A stretch of DNA of 64,000 bases from Owenia fusiformis (GCA_903813345.2 CAIIXF020000001.1:10141598-10205597); one strand, 5' to 3'. Positions 21,944 to 33,796 are shown, counted from the stretch's first letter. Program-made: numbers and translations. The notes: generated by a model not told the origin, from the sequence alone.

Positions 21944-22200
21944 GGGCAAAGGGGTGTAATGTCGACGTGTGGGGTAATGTCGACATAATAGACAGGGTAA
22001 CTTCGACACTTACGTATTAGAAGTAGAATTTCCATTTTCCGCCATGTTTGATTTCTGGAAAAATTAAAATCTTGCGAGATCTCGATCCATGCGAAAAAAA
22101 ACATAGATCAGAAATTAGAGCAAATAAACAACAAGGTGTCGAAGTTACCCCACATGTCGAAGTTACCCCAAAATGGTGTCGACGTTACACCCCTTCTCCC
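21944..22200. mobile_element. Tc1/mariner-type MITE, TA target duplication
   Basis: The left end reads GGGCAAAGGGGTGTAATGTC and the right, read inward, GGGAGAAGGGGTGTAACGTC. Each arm carries repeated GGGGTAACTTCGACA-type blocks. TA flanks both ends (21942-21943 and 22201-22202). It abuts the preceding 15-bp-unit element and precedes the carrier gene by about 500 bp. Confidence 0.8.
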
Positions 22201-22713
22201 TATCATGTTCCAAACTGTAAGATGGAGGATTATTTACTTACAATGTACGCAATATTGAGGCACATCAAGAAGACCCTTGAACAAGTGCAGTCGGTGATCC
22301 CCATCTTGCTTATCTCTGACCTTCAATAAAATAAGCTAAACTGTCGGTATTCTGCAACACGAATTGATTTTGCCACGACTAAAAATTTCAATATTTTTTA
22401 GAATTTTATTCTGAGTTAATAATTATTCAAATTAGGGTTTCGTATTTTTTATTTAATGACGTTTCGATGAAATTATATGAATTCAATTGACATATAATTA
22501 TCAAATTACTTTGATTATCATTTAATGTATAATTTTTGTAAGCCTATTGTGTTTTATCAATGATCTCGTTCAAAATATGAAACGATAGGAATAATTTAGT
22601 AGCTCCGAACATTTACAAAACTATCATGACATTATTCAACTCCTCACGTTTTCACTTCAGGATTTATTTGAAATGATTGTTGAACTAATTTATGTTTACC
22701 TTTAGATAAAATC

Positions 22714-25700
22714 ATGTCTAGTTCATATGATGACAGGAATTTGGTGGTACCTATCACCCCTGTTCAACAGATGTTTGCATCAAGTTGTGGAGCACTCTTG
22801 ACTTCTCTCTTTGGTAAGCTGCTTCTATATAAAGATCATGTGATTACATATTATTGCAGTTGCATTACATCATCTCATTTAAAAACTTCAATCTCACTTT
22901 TTTACACGTAAATTTATATCAATATGGTGGTGGCTGTAGTTTACTCGAGTCTCTAGCCAATACTTGGCTAGAGGGGATTCATCTGGAATACTGTGAACTC
23001 TATTTGAAAAAAGCTGCCGGGGTGTCATAAATTTATTGAATATTTTAAAAATCGCCAGATAAATAAATCATTAATCAAACCGGACCCAGCTCAAATCCTT
23101 GATGAGATATGACATGATTTCATCAGGATTTCGTCTAAAATTAAAACAAAATGGCTCCAAGAAAAATGGCGATGTTCGAAAACTGGACGAAATGTCGTTA
23201 CGTCTGACATTAGTAACTGGCTGTAAATTCTAAGTTAGCGATCCAGAAGATGTGCACTAATACACTGATCACTTTGTGTGTGTTTTGGAATTTTTGGTGA
23301 GGTAATAAGACCAAAACTCGCAATTCAAATTGTGATGTGGAAAAATGGCGGACATATGATTTCAAATTTTATGATTACGACATTACCAGTTGTTCATGCA
23401 GGAATATATCTGTACTGGAAGGCCACGATACAGTGGCCTTAGAAGAAGGTAAGCTGTAGTACACTACCTTTTGATTTAGGCTATCCATCGAAGTACACCC
23501 TGGGTTTTTAACAACGCCGTCCTCCCATTATGAGGACGTAAATAAATAGTCATGGACGCAGAAAAAAATTGTTGGTGCGTTCTTGGGACGCATTACTCAC
23601 CATAGGTTGCAAACACATGTTATTTATCTTGAAAAACTTCCCTACAGTGCTCACCATAAAGAATTACAAAAAAATTACATGCTGTCGCACATGTAATAAA
23701 TTTTTACCTCAGTGTATTCAGTGCTCTATTTTCTCCGTCCTTGTAAGTCCAGATATAGTGGAATTCATGTCCATAATGACAAAGAAGAACTTAAAAAATT
23801 GAAGTGGAGTTCACATGTTAATGCAGACTCTTCAAATGTTGAGGTGATTTTGGAGTCGGATTACGCGGCAATGTGGATTGGCTCCCAGAATGCAACACGA
23901 CACGTGTATCTGCTTAAATGGGCTTATTAGCCTTTTGCGGATTATAGATGTAGATGTACATGTCAGCTTTCAAAATGCCGTTCCAAAAAAATTCCAAACA
24001 CAAAAGAAGAGATCGGGATATTAGTTCAAATCTTTTGGATCGCTGATTATAAATTTATAGCAGATTTATAGTCAGTATAATGTCAGAAAATAAGAACATT
24101 TTCAATGTTGGCATCTCTCAAGGTCATCAGCCATTCTCCAACAATTGTGAAATTCTCTCCACTTTAACAACAAATTGTGTAGATGGTGACATTTTGCATG
24201 TTAATGCCCTGTAATTAACTATATTGTTTCATTTTCCAGTCACACCACTAGATGTTGTAAAGATAAGGCTACAAGCTCAACAGAAACCAATAACAAGAGG
24301 GTGCTGCTTCACATACTGTAATGGCTTAATGGACAGTTTAGAGATATGTGCCTGTCTCAATGGGGAGACTAGTACTCTGAAACCATGGTACAATAGACAA
24401 CCCAAGGTTCACCTTAATGGAACTATGGTAAGGGGAAGGAGAAGTACGATAGTTTAACTCTAACACAATCACATGCCTGTCTAAAGGATTTCCCTAGGGG
24501 GGGCAACTTTTGCCTATTTTTGCTTTTGTGCTGTTGACACACCAGATGCACGAAACATGCTCCAATTTAAAACGTCGCCAACACAGAGCTAGGGTGGTCT
24601 GAAAATTTTAAACTTTTAACTCTTTCTGGTGCATTGCATACTGTATCTGAAAGCTATTTCACGATCTCTAAAAAAATTTCTGGAAAAAAGTGGGGGTGGT
24701 GACCCCAAATACCCCCCCCCCCTCTTGTGCTGCAATAGTTTGTACTACATTTATTATGACAGGGTACTCTCAACTTATATCTCTGGTGCTCTAATTACAA
24801 TATCTGATCAACATTGTTATAGTCTCCAAATTGGTGGTCGGCATCTGTAACAAATGGCAGGTGGTGATATTTTGCATTTTAATGGCTTGTTTGTTTTATT
24901 TTAGGATGCATTCATGAAGATAGCACGTTATGAAGGTGTCAGTTCTTTATGGAGTGGACTACCTCCAACACTGTAAGTACTTATTTCAACCAGTTGAAAA
25001 TGCGATAAACATTTATCGGTGCTTCATAGAGAACTATCGTACAATGAAGGGAGACCAAATTCAAAATGTTTCTATATTGATTTGATATGTGATATGTGAG
25101 GATGATATCATTAAATGACAATGTAGATTAGGTTAGGCCAATATCCCAATTTTTCATTTTCCTGTAACACTTTGAGGAAAGATATTCATTGGAGAGCAGT
25201 GGTCAGTTAGATAGCTATTCCTGAAAAAATGTTCATTTAATATATTCAGTATTTGTATTAATCATTTTCCTGAGACTTGAAAATGTTCCTGAAAATTACC
25301 TAAATTTAAGTTGGGGCAGTTCCCATGACCCTACAAATTCCCTTTTCCTATAACATAACATTAACAGCCATAATAACATGTTATTTACTTTTACTGTAGA
25401 GTAATGGCTGTTCCTGCAACAGTTATATATTTCACCACCTATGACCAGTTAAAGTACATGATAGGCTACAGTGAACATGAGAAAGACACTTTATGGAGAG
25501 TAATGTTAGCTGGATCTCTCGCTAGAAGTAAGCCTTAAATTTTACAAAAATGCCCAAAATGATGAAAAACTACAAAAACGTCCACATACTTTCCTCTCCT
25601 ACTGATAATTGCAGGGAGGCTTGTTTATGTAAATATTTATATTCAGTATTTTAAATCAATGTCTTGATTATGTATAAAACACAGAAATTAACAAGTTTGA

Positions 25701-28700
25701 AACTACATAACTTTGTATCCTCTTTAATGGTTGTTCATATCCATTTACATTAGGTGTATCTGCGTGTATTTGTTTTGTAGTTGGTGCTGCCACTGCTATC
25801 AGTCCATTAGAACTCATCAGAACTAAAATGCAGTCTCAACAACTAAGCTATACCCAAATAGGCCAAGCAGTAAAAAGCACCATCGGTCAGACAGGCCTCT
25901 TGTCTGTTATGAGGGGACTTGGGCCAACCATACTCAGGGATGTGCCCTTTTCAGGTAAAATATTCAAGTAGTCTTGATAAATGATGAATGATTCTTTATT
26001 CATTTCCAAATTTTGTTTACTAGCTAGGTAATCAGTTATCACATGTTTCAGTGTGTGATACTGGAAATCTTCCTCGTAAGTAAAATTGTATCACCACGAA
26101 AACGAAGCTTGAGTGGTGATACATTTTTCCTTGAGTGGAAGATTTCCTGTATCACACAAGCTGAAAGGTGTGATGACGATTTTATCACATACTATGTTAA
26201 ATTTTAGTAATTTGATTGGGCAATACGTACGGCTACTTCTCATTACATGAAAAACAGCCAACAACAATCAGTAACTAGAACGATCAATAACAAACAATCT
26301 AAAATATTACTTTGTTACGTCATGGACCCATTTCTTCCTTGTGTACCCGTTCAATTTAGTAATGACGTCAGTGTCCTAGGCAAATATAGGACACATCATA
26401 ACTCGTTGCCTCTTGTAACATGTGAGATGGGAAAACCCACACAGTAATCAACCAACCAGATTACCAGAATTTTACATAGTATAGTAAAGTTCTATTTATG
26501 TAATATTCCTTGCAATGTAATTATGGTAGTTGCTGAATTTACTGCTGAAGTTATCAATCTAAATTGAACAGGATCAGGCCCGTAGCCAGAATTTTCCAAG
26601 GGGGTTCACTTTTCCAAAAAATTCTAGGGGGGGTTACTTTGGCAAAGGACGATTCTCGGTTTGGAGAACGAAGTTCATCAATCTAAATGAGCATTATCCC
26701 TGCTTCGGACAAATTTGATTTTTTTACATAATATAGATTTGAATGTCTTCTTTTGAATAGTCATAATTTAATTTGGGTAATATTTCTAGATTTTTCGCAA
26801 AAAAATATTAGCGCAGTACACTGATGAACTTCTTTCCCCAAATCGAGACTTGTATTTGTTATTTTTACATCTTGTAGATTTAAATGTCCTCTTTTGAATA
26901 TTCATAGTTTAATTTGGGTAATATTTCTATATTTTTCATGAAAATTTTTTTAGCCCAGGAGGCTGCTCTCCAAACCGAGAATCGTCCTTTGGCCAAAAAT
27001 CACTCAAAAAATAGTCAGAATGGTGAAAAACTGCATAATTTTGGCCAGGGCGGGGATCGGGGGGTGGGGGGTTCGCCAGGCTATGGGCCTAAGGATTTTG
27101 TAAAAATATCTAATAGCATAGAAACTAGAAAGGAATCTCATAGTCATTCTTGTATGTCATGTGTAGTTTCATAAAATGCTCTGGAAATGATGCGTAAGGG
27201 ACAAGTGACATCTTTAAATACTACACAGAGTTATAAGGCTCAACATGAAGTTTATCAACCTAGGATTTATAGATGTCACTAGGACAAAAGGTTTCAAAAT
27301 GCAATTTCAAATTTTTTGTTTAATGGATATTTGTTGTATACTCCAGGTGGTGTACACAATGTGTATATAATGTACATCTCCATGAAAATTTAATTTCAAT
27401 TTGACAATCTTCTAAATGGCACATGATTTTGGTGAAAACAACAACCAGAGAAAACAAAATATTGTTTTACATTTCAGCTATTTACTGGTTTGGTTATGAG
27501 TCCATGAAGTCCTATATTATAAGAACACAGAGCATAGAACACCCATCATTTCTACAATGTTTCGGTGCAGGAGCTATTGCTGGTTCAGTAAGTCCTCTAA
27601 ATTATCATCTACATGTACAGTAAAACCTGAAATAATGACCACCTCTTTAATTTGAACATCTCTCAATGTGAGCACCGTTTTGGTTCCATTTTTTAATATC
27701 CCATATACTCTACACTTTCATGTGAAAAAAACTCGATATGTGAACACCTTCTAATCTAAACATTTTTGGCAGATCCTATTGGTGTTCGGATAAGATAGGT
27801 TTTACTGTATGCTTCATCTGGGTTTTTCTAGTCAGCTGTATTGTTTGATGACATTGTCACTGTGGGGCTTATGCCACGTTGATATATGGATAATATAGGT
27901 TGTAATGTTGAATAACATTTGAAAAGACAGGATTATTCCATTCGAATAATCATCACATCTTATGTTTTCAAAATTCTTGATAGGAGAGGTCTCAAAATTG
28001 TCAAAAAGTGGTTTCTATGACCCACCCGATGCATTTGTTACTTACTTTTCTTTACTTTTTCAAATGCCATTTTATAATAGAATATGTCAGCTGTCTCTGT
28101 TTGTCATAAGTGAATTTACAATGTTCATATTTCAGGTAGCAGGGGTCATCACTCTACCCTTTGATGTTGTGAAGACACATAGACAGATAGAACTCGGAGA
28201 GATAGAGTTAAGAAAAGGTAATAAAATACTGTTCTAATATTTCATTATGTCACCACCACAAATGGTGACATATTTTTATTGTCTCCAACTATTTTGTGGA
28301 TGGTGTTTGGTGGTTGGTTTCGGCATGGGCTTTCAACTAGAATTGAAATTAAAAGCCCATGGTTTCGGTGGTCAGCATTCGGCATCTGTAATAAATCATG
28401 TAAATAGTATGGTGACATTTTTCATGTTAATGACTTTTATGTCACCACCTCAAGTGTTTGGTGGTTGGTGTTCAGTGGTTGATGTTCAACAGTTAGTGTT
28501 TGTTATTGTGCTTAGAATCAATATCATAATGTCTTATTATTTTGTGAAACATTGACCTATTTCCTACCATTATTTTCACAGGTGAGAACCATCACTCAAA
28601 AGATTTATATTCTGTTTTAGCATGTTATCACTAAGCTCATAGCCAGTTTTTGGCATGGGGGTTCACTTTTCGAAAAATTCCAGGAGGGTTCACAAAAGAA

Positions 28701-29995
28701 ACTTTGGTCTAAAATCACTTGAAAAGTGCTCAGAATAGTGAAATACTGCATGATTTTGAACGATTTTTTGGCGAGGCCAATCACCAATTAACTGCCATCA
28801 CTTCTGGCTTGAACACCAGTCAGTCTATGTTAAATTGACTGCAATATTCTGTTTCTGTATGTTGTAGGTAACAATGGCAAGCCCACCAGTACCTGGTCAC
28901 TTCTGAGACAACTATATTCTAGCAATGGAGTCCAAGGGCTATTTGCAGGTACAGTATACACAGTGAAATGAAGTGTCTAGTCTTGCTTCGAGACTGTGGA
29001 CTCCCCCTATCTACTTCACCAATACTTGTAGGGATATGTGTAGTTGGGGGACTCACAAGGGCTTATATCTAGACCATATATATTAGATTAGAAAATGAAG
29101 ATACAATCAAATCCATTTGATCAGTATTTCAAACACAGTTCACCCCCTCACTCACTCAGAAAAATTTCTTTTGTACATGCACATAGTGAATGGGGGGTGA
29201 ACTCTTATAGTGTCTCAAGTTGAAGAATATGCAACTTTAAAATCTTCTGCATGGTATTGTATTATTCTAGAATTTAAAAATGGTTCTCTACTTATGGTGG
29301 ATATACTTTAAAAGCCTTGAAATGTGTGACATAAGTTAAGTACAGTGCATGCAATACACTTCTTTAGTGTAATCTAAATACAATAAATGTATATCATACA
29401 GGGGTTTCATTAGCAGCAAGCAACAGGCGATTTTCACCAGTTGTTTTCACAAAATTGCCTGTTGTTTTTAAGGACTTTTTAATTTTTCCGTGTTAAATTT
29501 TTGATTACCATTAATTTTGCCTGTTGTTTTCATTTATTTAGCTTGTTGTGAGAAATTCTAGTGAAACCCCTGTCATACATGATTTTGAAACCTCTTACAG
29601 TACATGTAGGAAGCATTCCTGAAGTTGAATTCAACTGCCAGCTGATGGATTAACCTACTATTTTATGGCCAACTCATTTTAGTATCCGCCACTATTCCAT
29701 TCATATTTAAATGAGTTGGCCATAAAAAGCAGGTTCAACCGTCAACCATCAGCTGGCTGTTGAATTCGCGAATCCTGCCTTAAATAGAACTGATTGATAA
29801 CTCAATGCACAGAAATCATTATGATTCAATGCTTTTTTCTTGCTAATTTGAATTCAAGAATTATCTTTGTTTGCAGGTTTAATTCCAAGAGTAGTCAAAG
29901 TTGCTCCAGCATGTGCAATAATGATTAGCACATATGAATACAGTAAACGTTTCTTCCGGACTTACAATGAACAAAAAGCTCTAGAAGTGTCATAA
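22714..29995 (+). CDS. SLC25A40: Mitochondrial carrier SLC25A39/SLC25A40 (glutathione importer family)
   Basis: Nine coding exons: 22714-22813, 24240-24427, 24905-24972, 25400-25527, 25781-25954, 27478-27587, 28136-28217, 28868-28948, 29877-29995. All are GT-AG and in phase, giving 349 aa (human SLC25A40 is 338 as I recall). Three carrier repeats carry the signatures [20 protein letters not shown] and [10 protein letters not shown]. Family-diagnostic blocks are [31 protein letters not shown] and [20 protein letters not shown]. The family (yeast Mtm1) sits in the inner mitochondrial membrane and imports glutathione. The first matrix loop has Cys at 55, 56, 60, 70 and 72. A splice acceptor at 22701-22705 just before the ATG suggests a 5' UTR intron. 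Choice between A39 and A40 is by resemblance (NGLMD) only. Confidence 0.95.
22814..24239. other. Carrier intron 1, no gene
   Basis: The intron contains two perfect short hairpins: CTCTAGCCAA-TAC-TTGGCTAGAG at 22951-22973 and AAGGCCAC-GATACA-GTGGCCTT at 23419-23440. An ORF at 23569-23930 has no recognisable domain. A heptamer-repeat family fragment (GATGGTGACATTTTGCATG) lies just before exon 2. Confidence 0.5.
26033..26178. repeat. Nested hairpin element in carrier intron
   Basis: The outer arms contain GTGTGATACTGGAAATCTTCC at about 26054-26074 and its near-complement at 26138-26158. An inner stem TGTATCACCAC pairs with GTGGTGATACA. It is probably a short fold-back MITE; the target duplication is not determined. 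Confidence 0.6.
26575..27091. mobile_element. GCCCGTAGCC-family MITE split by another insertion
   Basis: The left half starts CAGGCCCGTAGCCAG and continues through GGGGGTTCACTTTTCC. The right half resumes at CCAAAAATCACTC, includes AGAATGGTGAAAAACTGCAT and ends CCAGGCTATGGGCCT. Comparison with the uninterrupted copy at 38449-38642 shows that the block at about 26642-26993 was inserted later. Confidence 0.7.
26642..26993. mobile_element. Inverted-repeat element nested in the above MITE
   Basis: The ends CAAAGGACGATTCTCGGTTT and its complement CCGAGAATCGTCCTTTG are inverted repeats of about 25 bp. Inside, a block of about 60 bp (TTTGAATGTCTTCTTTTGAA and on) is directly repeated with about 139-bp spacing (from 26737 and 26876). 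Confidence 0.7.
27618..27807. mobile_element. MITE with CAGTAAAACCTG ends, TA target site
   Basis: CAGTAAAACCTG at the left pairs with GGTTTTACTG at the right. TA flanks both (27616-27617 and 27808-27809). It is 190 bp and sits just downstream of carrier exon 6; same family as 16585-16712. Confidence 0.75.
28235..28520. repeat. Dispersed GTCACCACC / heptamer-variant repeat
   Basis: Two linked copies of a unit with TGTCACCACCACAAATGGTG, then GGTGTTTGGTGGTTGGT-type heptamers, then GGCATCTGTAATAAAT. This is the inverse orientation of the repeats at 10755, 13205 and 18185. The ORF at 28247-28555 is a by-product. Confidence 0.55.
28632..28790. mobile_element. Partial GCCCGTAGCC-family MITE
   Basis: It starts AGCTCATAGCCAGTTTTTGG, continues GGGGGTTCACTTTTCG and AAATCACTTGAAAAGTGCTC, and loses its right terminus near 28790. 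It lies in the carrier intron before exon 8. Confidence 0.55.
29399..29572. mobile_element. MITE with CAGGGGTTTCA ends, TCATA target duplication
   Basis: CAGGGGTTTCATTAG at the left pairs with CTAGTGAAACCCCTG at the right. TCATA flanks both sides exactly (29394-29398 and 29573-29577). CAGGGG ends resemble hAT elements, but hAT duplications are usually 8 bp, so the class is open. It lies in carrier intron 8. Confidence 0.75.
29605..29780. repeat. Long hairpin (fold-back) element
   Basis: Arms of about 70 bp contain CAGCTGATGG and TTTTATGGCCAACTCATTT; the complement runs AAATGAGTTGGCCATAAAAA to CCATCAGCTG. A loop of about 30 bp separates them. It lies about 100 bp upstream of the last carrier exon. 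Confidence 0.65.
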
Positions 29996-30035
29996 TACCT
30001 ACTTCATTATTCCATTTCTAGAATATAATTAATTT

Positions 30036-30041
30036 AATAAA
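30036..30041 (+). terminator. Candidate poly(A) signal of the carrier gene
   Basis: AATAAA lies 41 nt after the SLC25A39/40 stop codon. Another AATAAA follows near 30674, so a longer 3' UTR is possible. Confidence 0.45.
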
Positions 30042-31933
30042 TTCAGATACTAGTCGGAATGAAGTGCAACAGCGTCTAGTATAGATATCAGCATATTAGT
30101 GCCCCTCCTTAATCTAATGGATGATTGCAGCCCAACATTGTGGTAAGCCACCCATCTTCATCTTTGTCCTCCTGGACCGATGCACAGTGAGAGGTGCTAT
30201 GAACATCAGAATGGCAGCTCAAGGCAATGTTGGAATAAATTTGTTCTGAATAGGTCTTGGAGACCTTTCTTTATATGAGGAAAACTGTGGTCTTTTTATC
30301 AAAGTCTTGAATCCTGACTACATGGTGACTTGACGAGACACTAGGTGTATAAAAAGAACTTCAAACCTCCTGATAGAAGTTCAATGACAAAAATAATCAG
30401 CTGGACAAGATTGAAATAACCAGCCAGCTTGACAAGATTGAAATTAACTGGCATCCAAGATTTAAGATTATTATATTCTTATTCCTAGTGCATTTTCACA
30501 GAGACATATTAAACATGTTTTATATGTCTCTGATTTTCAGTAACAGAAATTCAATGTTTCATCTCATAAGGCACATGTGCATCACATTAATGGGGTTGAT
30601 CACAAAGTTAAAGCAGTGAGTAGTAGATATTATATGTGAAACTACAAATAGTATATCTATCACTTATTTTCTGAAATAAAGTACACACTCAGGCATGTAA
30701 TTTCTGCATGAGAGCTTGTCTTACTTTTACCTGACGGTGTACTTGCTAGTAATATAATGCACTTCATGTTGGACTTTAAAATGATGTTCCTGTTTATTCA
30801 GCTGCGTTACTGTTATGAAAGGGGATTAAGAAGTCTTCCTTTGTCTTAGACAGGTTGAGTACAGGCACTTATTTCTAGACAAGATTAAAAGATCATACAT
30901 CAGTGATCATACTGTACACCTACAAATTGCAATCAAGTTTCTTAATCCTTTTTCCAGACAGGTAGTTGATTGAAAAAATATGTTTTTAAAAAGAATCATG
31001 GTTTTCTGTTGTAATCCCCCTGGCAGTTTGATTTCCTGAAGAAAATTGTTACTACATGTAGACTTGCTTCAAGGTTGTGTATCCCCCTCCCCCAGTGTAC
31101 TTCACCTTCACCTTGAAGCACGGTGAAGTAGATAAGAGGGAGGGGGTCCAGTGGTTACATGTGAATGTCAAAGTTGTATATTACCACTTATTATGTCAGT
31201 TTGTATAATTATATGTTCCACAGTATTATTTAGATATTTTTGTAACTTAGAAATTCAATTTTGAAATTGAAACCTAAAAAAGTGGATTTGTCATGCACCA
31301 TTTTCCCTAAAGGCATGTTCGTTGTATTATCAGCATTTAGTTCTTCAGTACAAATTAAAATCATGATAATTATTATTCAAAAGCATATAAAGTGACATAA
31401 TTGCATGTAAAATATGGGCATAGTGCATGCAATTTTAATCATACCCATAATCGTGAAGTCTTGCTTCAGCGGTTGTTGAAGTAGAAAAGGGGGTGGGGGG
31501 GAAGTCCGGGGGTCCAGGGTCTTGAACCAAGACTGGTAATCATGTGTTAGAATCAAAAATCTTTCTAAAAAGAGCATGATATATTACTAGTACACTGTTA
31601 GGAATTAATAAGACACTAGATTAGTGTGTATGGATTAGTAATTGGTTGATTGATTTTCATCAGAGTGTCAGATGTACAGATACTACGCATATACTAGTTA
31701 CATGTACAATCTAACTAGAAAAAATATAATTATGAACATGTACACGTATATATATTTTAACCCATTTTTGATATGGTTTTGTTAACACACAATCTAATTC
31801 TTAATATTTCATTTGCTTCACTGCTATGTCTAAATTTAAAAGTTCTTAAAATATTTGTTCTACACATATCTTGTATGATTAGAACAGTTATGCCATACAG
31901 TAGTATGCCTTTTTTTTCCTGTACATCTATCAG

Positions 31934-32133
31934 CCCGTTGCCGGGCCGTTAGCCTGGGGGGGGGGGTGGCCTGGCCCTGGCAAAATTCTTTTTTCAAAAT
32001 CAAGCAGTTTTCCACCATTCTCAGCATTTTTCATGTGAATTTGAACTCAAGTCAAAGCAAACCCCCCTTGGATTTTTTTGAAAAGTGAACTCCTTTGCAA
32101 AAGCTGGCTACAAGCCGGGCTACAAGCCGGTCT
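31934..32133. mobile_element. GCCCGTAGCC-family MITE copy
   Basis: The copy starts GCCCGTTGCCGGGCCGTTAG, continues poly-G, then CAAGCAGTTTTCCACCATTC, AACCCCCCTTGG and AAAAGTGAACTCC, and ends near GGCTACAAGCCGG. Termini are degenerate. Confidence 0.55.
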
Positions 32134-32146
32134 ATAACATTTATAA

Positions 32147-32400
32147 GTACCCATGGACGTAGCCAGGTTTCAGTCAGGGGATGTGACCATGGAAAACAAT
32201 GTCAGTTTACAGTCAGGGGGGTGCAATCGTGGCATAAGAGAGCCAAACATTTGATGTAACTTCTTTCAAAATTGAGCTAGAAACTTCAAATAAAAAGCAT
32301 TTAAAGCTCTTTTCTTCTATCTCTTTTATTGGTTATGGGGGGGGGGTGCAATCGCACCAATCACAACCCCCCCCCCCCCCTGGCTACACCTATGAGTACC
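32147..32400. mobile_element. Related MITE with GGACGTAGCCAGG ends
   Basis: The left end GTACCCATGGACGTAGCCAG pairs with the right end read inward, GTACTCATAGGTGTAGCCAG. The interior has long poly-G and poly-C runs and a duplicated GGGGTGCAATCG. It appears to be a separate subfamily from the 38449-38642 element. Confidence 0.6.
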
Positions 32401-32826
32401 TGTAAATAAATGGGCCCGGGTAAATGGGGCTTGATGAAGATGATCTAGGAATGGATGATTGGGTCTAGAGATGATGAATGTATGTATCTTTATTAATCCC
32501 ACATCAAAGTGGGTTTCAAATGTATTTTAAAATCTTGATGGTCAGTGTGAAAAGTCAGTTCTGTGCTAATGTAAAATTACACTGCGCCCAGAGTCTAGTT
32601 ATAAACTAAAATGAAGAGACGAAGCTAAGTGAAGTCCAACGAATGCAAAGGGTAATGTAAAATTGTATTATAATTTTGCATAATTTGTACAATATGTGTT
32701 GATATGAGAATAAACAATAATATATTTTACATACACCAATTTTTTGTTACACATTTAATTAAAACATGTCCTTGGGCAAGATCGGGGCTCTCAAGTTTCT
32801 TCCTAATTTTAAGGTCAAAAGTTAGG

Positions 32827-32843
32827 TTGGGGGGGGGGGGGGG
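32827..32843. repeat. Poly-G tract
   Basis: An uninterrupted run of more than 15 G follows GGTT. It is one of several G/C homopolymers in this spacer. Length may be unreliable in assembly. Confidence 0.7.
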
Positions 32844-33789
32844 TAATGTAAGACGATGGGAGGTTTGACAGAAAGCTACTGTAAGACTACATCTTTGAGG
32901 TGCACAGGAGATTGATTTGGAAGTTTAGACAACTGATACCTATACGATAAAAATATATTTGCTCATAAATAATATAATTTCAATTTTTACCCGTTGTGAC
33001 ATTTGTGATAATTTTTAATTCAATCATTTTTCCAAATGTAACAATAAAAACATAAGGATGTTTAGATAAGGGATTGCTCTCCAAATAAATGTCTGGGATC
33101 ACCGTTGATCTCATCAACAGACTATGATCATGAGTTTAGTCGGAAACAATAAACAAACTAAAAGAAAGTTTCAGTTGCTTCAACTTAATTCGTTTACAAC
33201 CACATTGGAAGTCAAAGATGTGCTTTTCGTGGTAAACTCCCCAATTTGAAGACCCATCCCTGAGGAAGGGGTGTACACTTCCATTTTTGGGTTTCTGCTA
33301 TAGAAAAAGCTAACGAAAGAAAAAAGGTAAGAGGAATGCCAAAAAAAGATTATATCATTAGCTGATGCCATCAAAAGATTGTTGTTATATTGTTCAAGGG
33401 ACCTCAAAGGGCACAGAATCAAAGAACGTACCCCGGGGATGGGGTGATGAAAAGATTACGATTAAGCATAATTTTGATGTAATATTGCGATATTGAATTG
33501 ATAATAATGTGCAGCATTCAGAAGTTTAAGAGATAAGTAAATCAAAAGTTGAGTTGTAAGAATATGAATCCCCGATCAGTACCCAGATCAGTAATCTATT
33601 TCGGCGATCAGTTGATTGCATCAGCGTTCTCTGATCACGCGCTCACAAACTTGTCCCAAGCGCGTCAGGTGACTTAATTACCTTTAATTGGGCTTTGTTT
33701 CTTTTAACACCCGAAGCATTTGTTTATTCAACGCAACTAGCGTGTCATCCCTGGGCGACAAGTGTCTGACCAAAGATTACGTGGATTGG

Positions 33790-33796
33790 TATAAAG
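33790..33796 (+). promoter_or_regulatory. Candidate TATA box of the homeobox gene
   Basis: TATAAAG lies 146 bp upstream of the proposed ATG in a locally GC-richer stretch. A start site near 33820 would give a 5' UTR of about 115 nt. AT-rich homeodomain-type sites (TTAATTACCTTTAATTG) lie at about 33674-33690. Inference from position only. Confidence 0.4.

Larger units (their letters stand above)
30100..33680. other. Intergenic spacer, repeat-rich
   Basis: No gene is recognised. Copies of a short repeat with AGTCTTGCTTCAAG-like ends and a CCCCCTCCCCC core occur at about 31060-31150 and 31455-31535 (also near 28980 and 34363). GCCCGTAGCC-type elements and long poly-G runs occupy 31.9-32.85 kb. 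Confidence 0.5.

Noticed and set aside
33180-33422. A small gene upstream of the homeobox gene on the minus strand
   Set aside because: No domain, no partner exon, and only 80 codons in AT-rich sequence; could also be a conserved element, but I cannot tell.
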